Shown in pieces: positions 14,160 through 15,372 of a stretch of DNA of 15,372 nucleotides (position 1 is its first letter; each line of letters starts with the position of its first letter). Below the pieces are notes generated by a model that worked only from the letters and a program-made list of their open reading frames with translations, was not told the DNA's origin and did no database searches. The DNA is from Actinomycetota bacterium (GTDB lineage: Bacteria > Actinomycetota > Acidimicrobiia > Acidimicrobiales > JAHWLA01): NCBI GenBank assembly GCA_019347595.1, contig JAHWLA010000035.1, positions 1 to 15,372 on the forward strand, written 5' to 3'. Made by a program: the position numbers and the translations under genes.

Positions 14160-15148
14160 ACGCCTGGTACGTCAAGGGCGACGACGTTGCCCTGGTCACC
14201 GACGAGGTGCGCCGGCTCGTGCGCGAGCTGGCGGGCGACGACTCGATGGCGGTCGAGGATCTCTCCGGCGAGGAGATCCCCGTCTCGGCCATCGTGGACG
14301 CCTGCCTGACGCCGCCCTTCCTCGGCGACCGGCGCGTGGTCGTCGTGCGGGAGGTCGGGCGCTTCCGCACCGAGGAACTGGAGCCGCTCATCGGCTGGCT
14401 GGCCGACCCCTTGCCCACCACGGCGCTCGTCCTCACGGCGGGGGGCGGGCAGGTTTCGCAGCGCCTGGTGAACGCCGTGAAGAAGGTGGGCCACGTCGTC
14501 GACACGTCCGTGCCGAGCGGGGCCAAGGCCCGCACGTCGTGGCTTACCACCCGGCTGCACGAGGGACCGGTGAAGCTCGACGCCGCCGCCGGTGCGTTGC
14601 TCGGCGAGCACCTGGGCGAGGACATGGGTCGCCTGGGCAACCTGCTGGAGTCGTTGGCCGCCTCCTACGGCGAGGGTGCGCGGGTCGGCGTCGACGAGGT
14701 CCTCCCGTTCCTCGGCGAGGCGGGCGGCGTTGCCCCGTGGGACCTGACCGACGCCATCGACGCGGGCGACACCGCGGGCGCGCTGTCGTACGTCCAGCGC
14801 ATGCTGGGAGCGGGGGACCGGCACCCGCTCGTCGTGCTGGCCACGCTGCATCGCCACTACCAGGCCATGCTGCGGCTCGACGGGGCCGAGGTCCGCGACG
14901 AGAACGAGGCGGCCGCGCTGCTCGGCGTGTCGCCCTTCCCGGCCAAGAAGGCCCTGAACCAGGCCCGGCGGCTGGGCTCCGCGGGCATCGCCCGGGCGGT
15001 GGCGTGGCTGGCCGAGGCCGACCTCGACCTGCGCGGGGCGAAGGCGTGGCCCGACCACTTGGTGGTGGAGGTGCTGGTGGCCCGGCTCAGCCGCCTGGCG
15101 CCGCGTCCCGCCCGCACCGGCGCAGGGGGTGCCGCCCGCCGCCGCTGA
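14156..15148 (+). CDS. holA: DNA polymerase III delta subunit
   Basis: HolA (330 aa, normal length) is the clamp-loader subunit that opens the beta sliding clamp. Visible features are the N-terminal AAA+-like domain (AWYVKGDDVALVTDEVRRLV, VVVVREVGRF, TTALVLTAGGGQVSQRLVNAVKK), then VDTSVPSGAKARTSWLTTRL. The helical collar follows, with LLGEHLGEDMGRLGNLLESL, WDLTDAIDAGDTAGALSYVQRML, HPLVVLATLHRHYQAMLRL and FPAKKALNQARRL. The order comEA-comEC-holA is conserved in mycobacteria. The GTG at 14156 overlaps the folP stop (GTGA), with GGAAGG about ten bases upstream. The longer upstream frame is folP shadow. The tail is Arg/Ala-rich. rpsT, which usually follows on the opposite strand, is not seen. 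Confidence 0.94.
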   Translation: MNAWYVKGDDVALVTDEVRRLVRELAGDDSMAVEDLSGEEIPVSAIVDACLTPPFLGDRRVVVVREVGRFRTEELEPLIGWLADPLPTTALVLTAGGGQVSQRLVNAVKKVGHVVDTSVPSGAKARTSWLTTRLHEGPVKLDAAAGALLGEHLGEDMGRLGNLLESLAASYGEGARVGVDEVLPFLGEAGGVAPWDLTDAIDAGDTAGALSYVQRMLGAGDRHPLVVLATLHRHYQAMLRLDGAEVRDENEAAALLGVSPFPAKKALNQARRLGSAGIARAVAWLAEADLDLRGAKAWPDHLVVEVLVARLSRLAPRPARTGAGGAARRR

Positions 15149-15159
15149 CCCCAGCCCGT

Positions 15160-15205
15160 TCTCGTTGCGGAAGTGCGCACCAGGGCGCGCACTTCCGCAA
15201 CGAGA
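15160..15205. terminator. Hairpin with 19-bp perfect stem after holA
   Basis: TCTCGTTGCGGAAGTGCGC (15160-15178) is the exact reverse complement of 15187-15205, with the eight-base loop ACCAGGGC. It starts 11 bases after the holA stop. There is no T-tract. It is placed like a terminator for the comEA-holA cluster. Its outer sequence CGTTCT (15157-15162) is the same as the outer edge of the palindrome at 5266. Confidence 0.75.
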
Positions 15206-15372
15206 TCGGGGGGGAGGGGGCTCAGCCGCCCGCCCGGCGGGGCGCCCCCGGCGCGGGGCAGGCGGGCGGCGGGCGCCCGTTGGGCGGGGGAGGGGCCGGG
15301 GGGGGTTGGGACCCGCCCCACGGGGGGCCACGCCCGCGGCCGCGGGTTGACCCACCCCCGCGGGCCCCGCGG
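15206..15372. other. Extremely G/C-rich terminal stretch without a gene
   Basis: After the hairpin the sequence is almost only G and C, with long homopolymer runs. I see no start, ribosome site or protein-like frame on either strand. It contains a G-run cluster at 15282-15310 and the palindrome CCCGCGGCCGCGGG at 15333-15346. It may be a poorly resolved contig end and not true intergenic DNA. Confidence 0.55.
15282..15310 (+). other. G-quadruplex-like motif
   Basis: Runs of 3, 5, 4, 8 and 3 G residues are separated by one or two other bases, which satisfies the usual G-quadruplex pattern. The region may contain sequencing or assembly errors, so biological meaning is uncertain. Confidence 0.4.

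Overview
The window is high-GC (about 70% by eye) bacterial chromosomal DNA, best explained by an actinobacterium and perhaps an Acidimicrobiia-type lineage (inference). Support comes from an F420-dependent luciferase-like oxidoreductase, a PAC2-family protein, the comEA-comEC-holA cluster known from mycobacteria, a FolP2-type dihydropteroate synthase paralogue, frequent GTG starts, and several starts that look leaderless, with a TANNNT -10 box about 7 nt before the start codon.

Layout, left to right. 1-351: no confident gene; it holds an 11-bp inverted repeat and a tandem TTGAC repeat and is less GC-rich than the rest. 352-838 (+): two small overlapping genes that look like an antitoxin-toxin pair. 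883-955 (-): tRNA-Ala(GGC). 1122-3542 (+): leuS. 3603-5252 (+): a fatty-acyl-AMP ligase or acyl-CoA synthetase-like enzyme. 5266-5317: a perfect 52-bp palindrome between convergent genes. 5343-6977 (-): a REC-GAF-like-EAL c-di-GMP phosphodiesterase response regulator with a sigma28/WhiG-like promoter. 7066-9984 (-): a tight three-gene operon of an APH-type kinase, a PAC2 protein and an F420 LLM oxidoreductase. A 21-bp divergent spacer leads to 10006-10719 (+), a thioredoxin-TPR protein, and 10727-11041 (+), a small HExxH protein. 11099-15148 (+): comEA, comEC, folP2-like gene and holA, all overlapping. 15160-15205: a 19-bp-stem hairpin. 15206-15372: an extremely G/C-rich stretch with no gene signal, possibly a damaged contig end.

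How the genes relate. LeuS and tRNA-Ala serve translation. ComEA and ComEC bind and import transforming DNA. HolA loads the replicative clamp. The folP-like gene between them is DHPS-related but has lost the substrate-loop signature. The REC-GAF-EAL protein would lower c-di-GMP in response to a sensor kinase that is not in this window. The kinase/PAC2/LLM operon is consistent with lipid or acyl-CoA metabolism, but its substrate cannot be read from the sequence. Nothing here is a clear novel defence or mobile system. The points most worth a second look are the sigma28-like promoter, the FolP2-like gene inside the competence operon, the perfect palindrome, the small HExxH protein and the toxin-antitoxin-like pair beside the tRNA.
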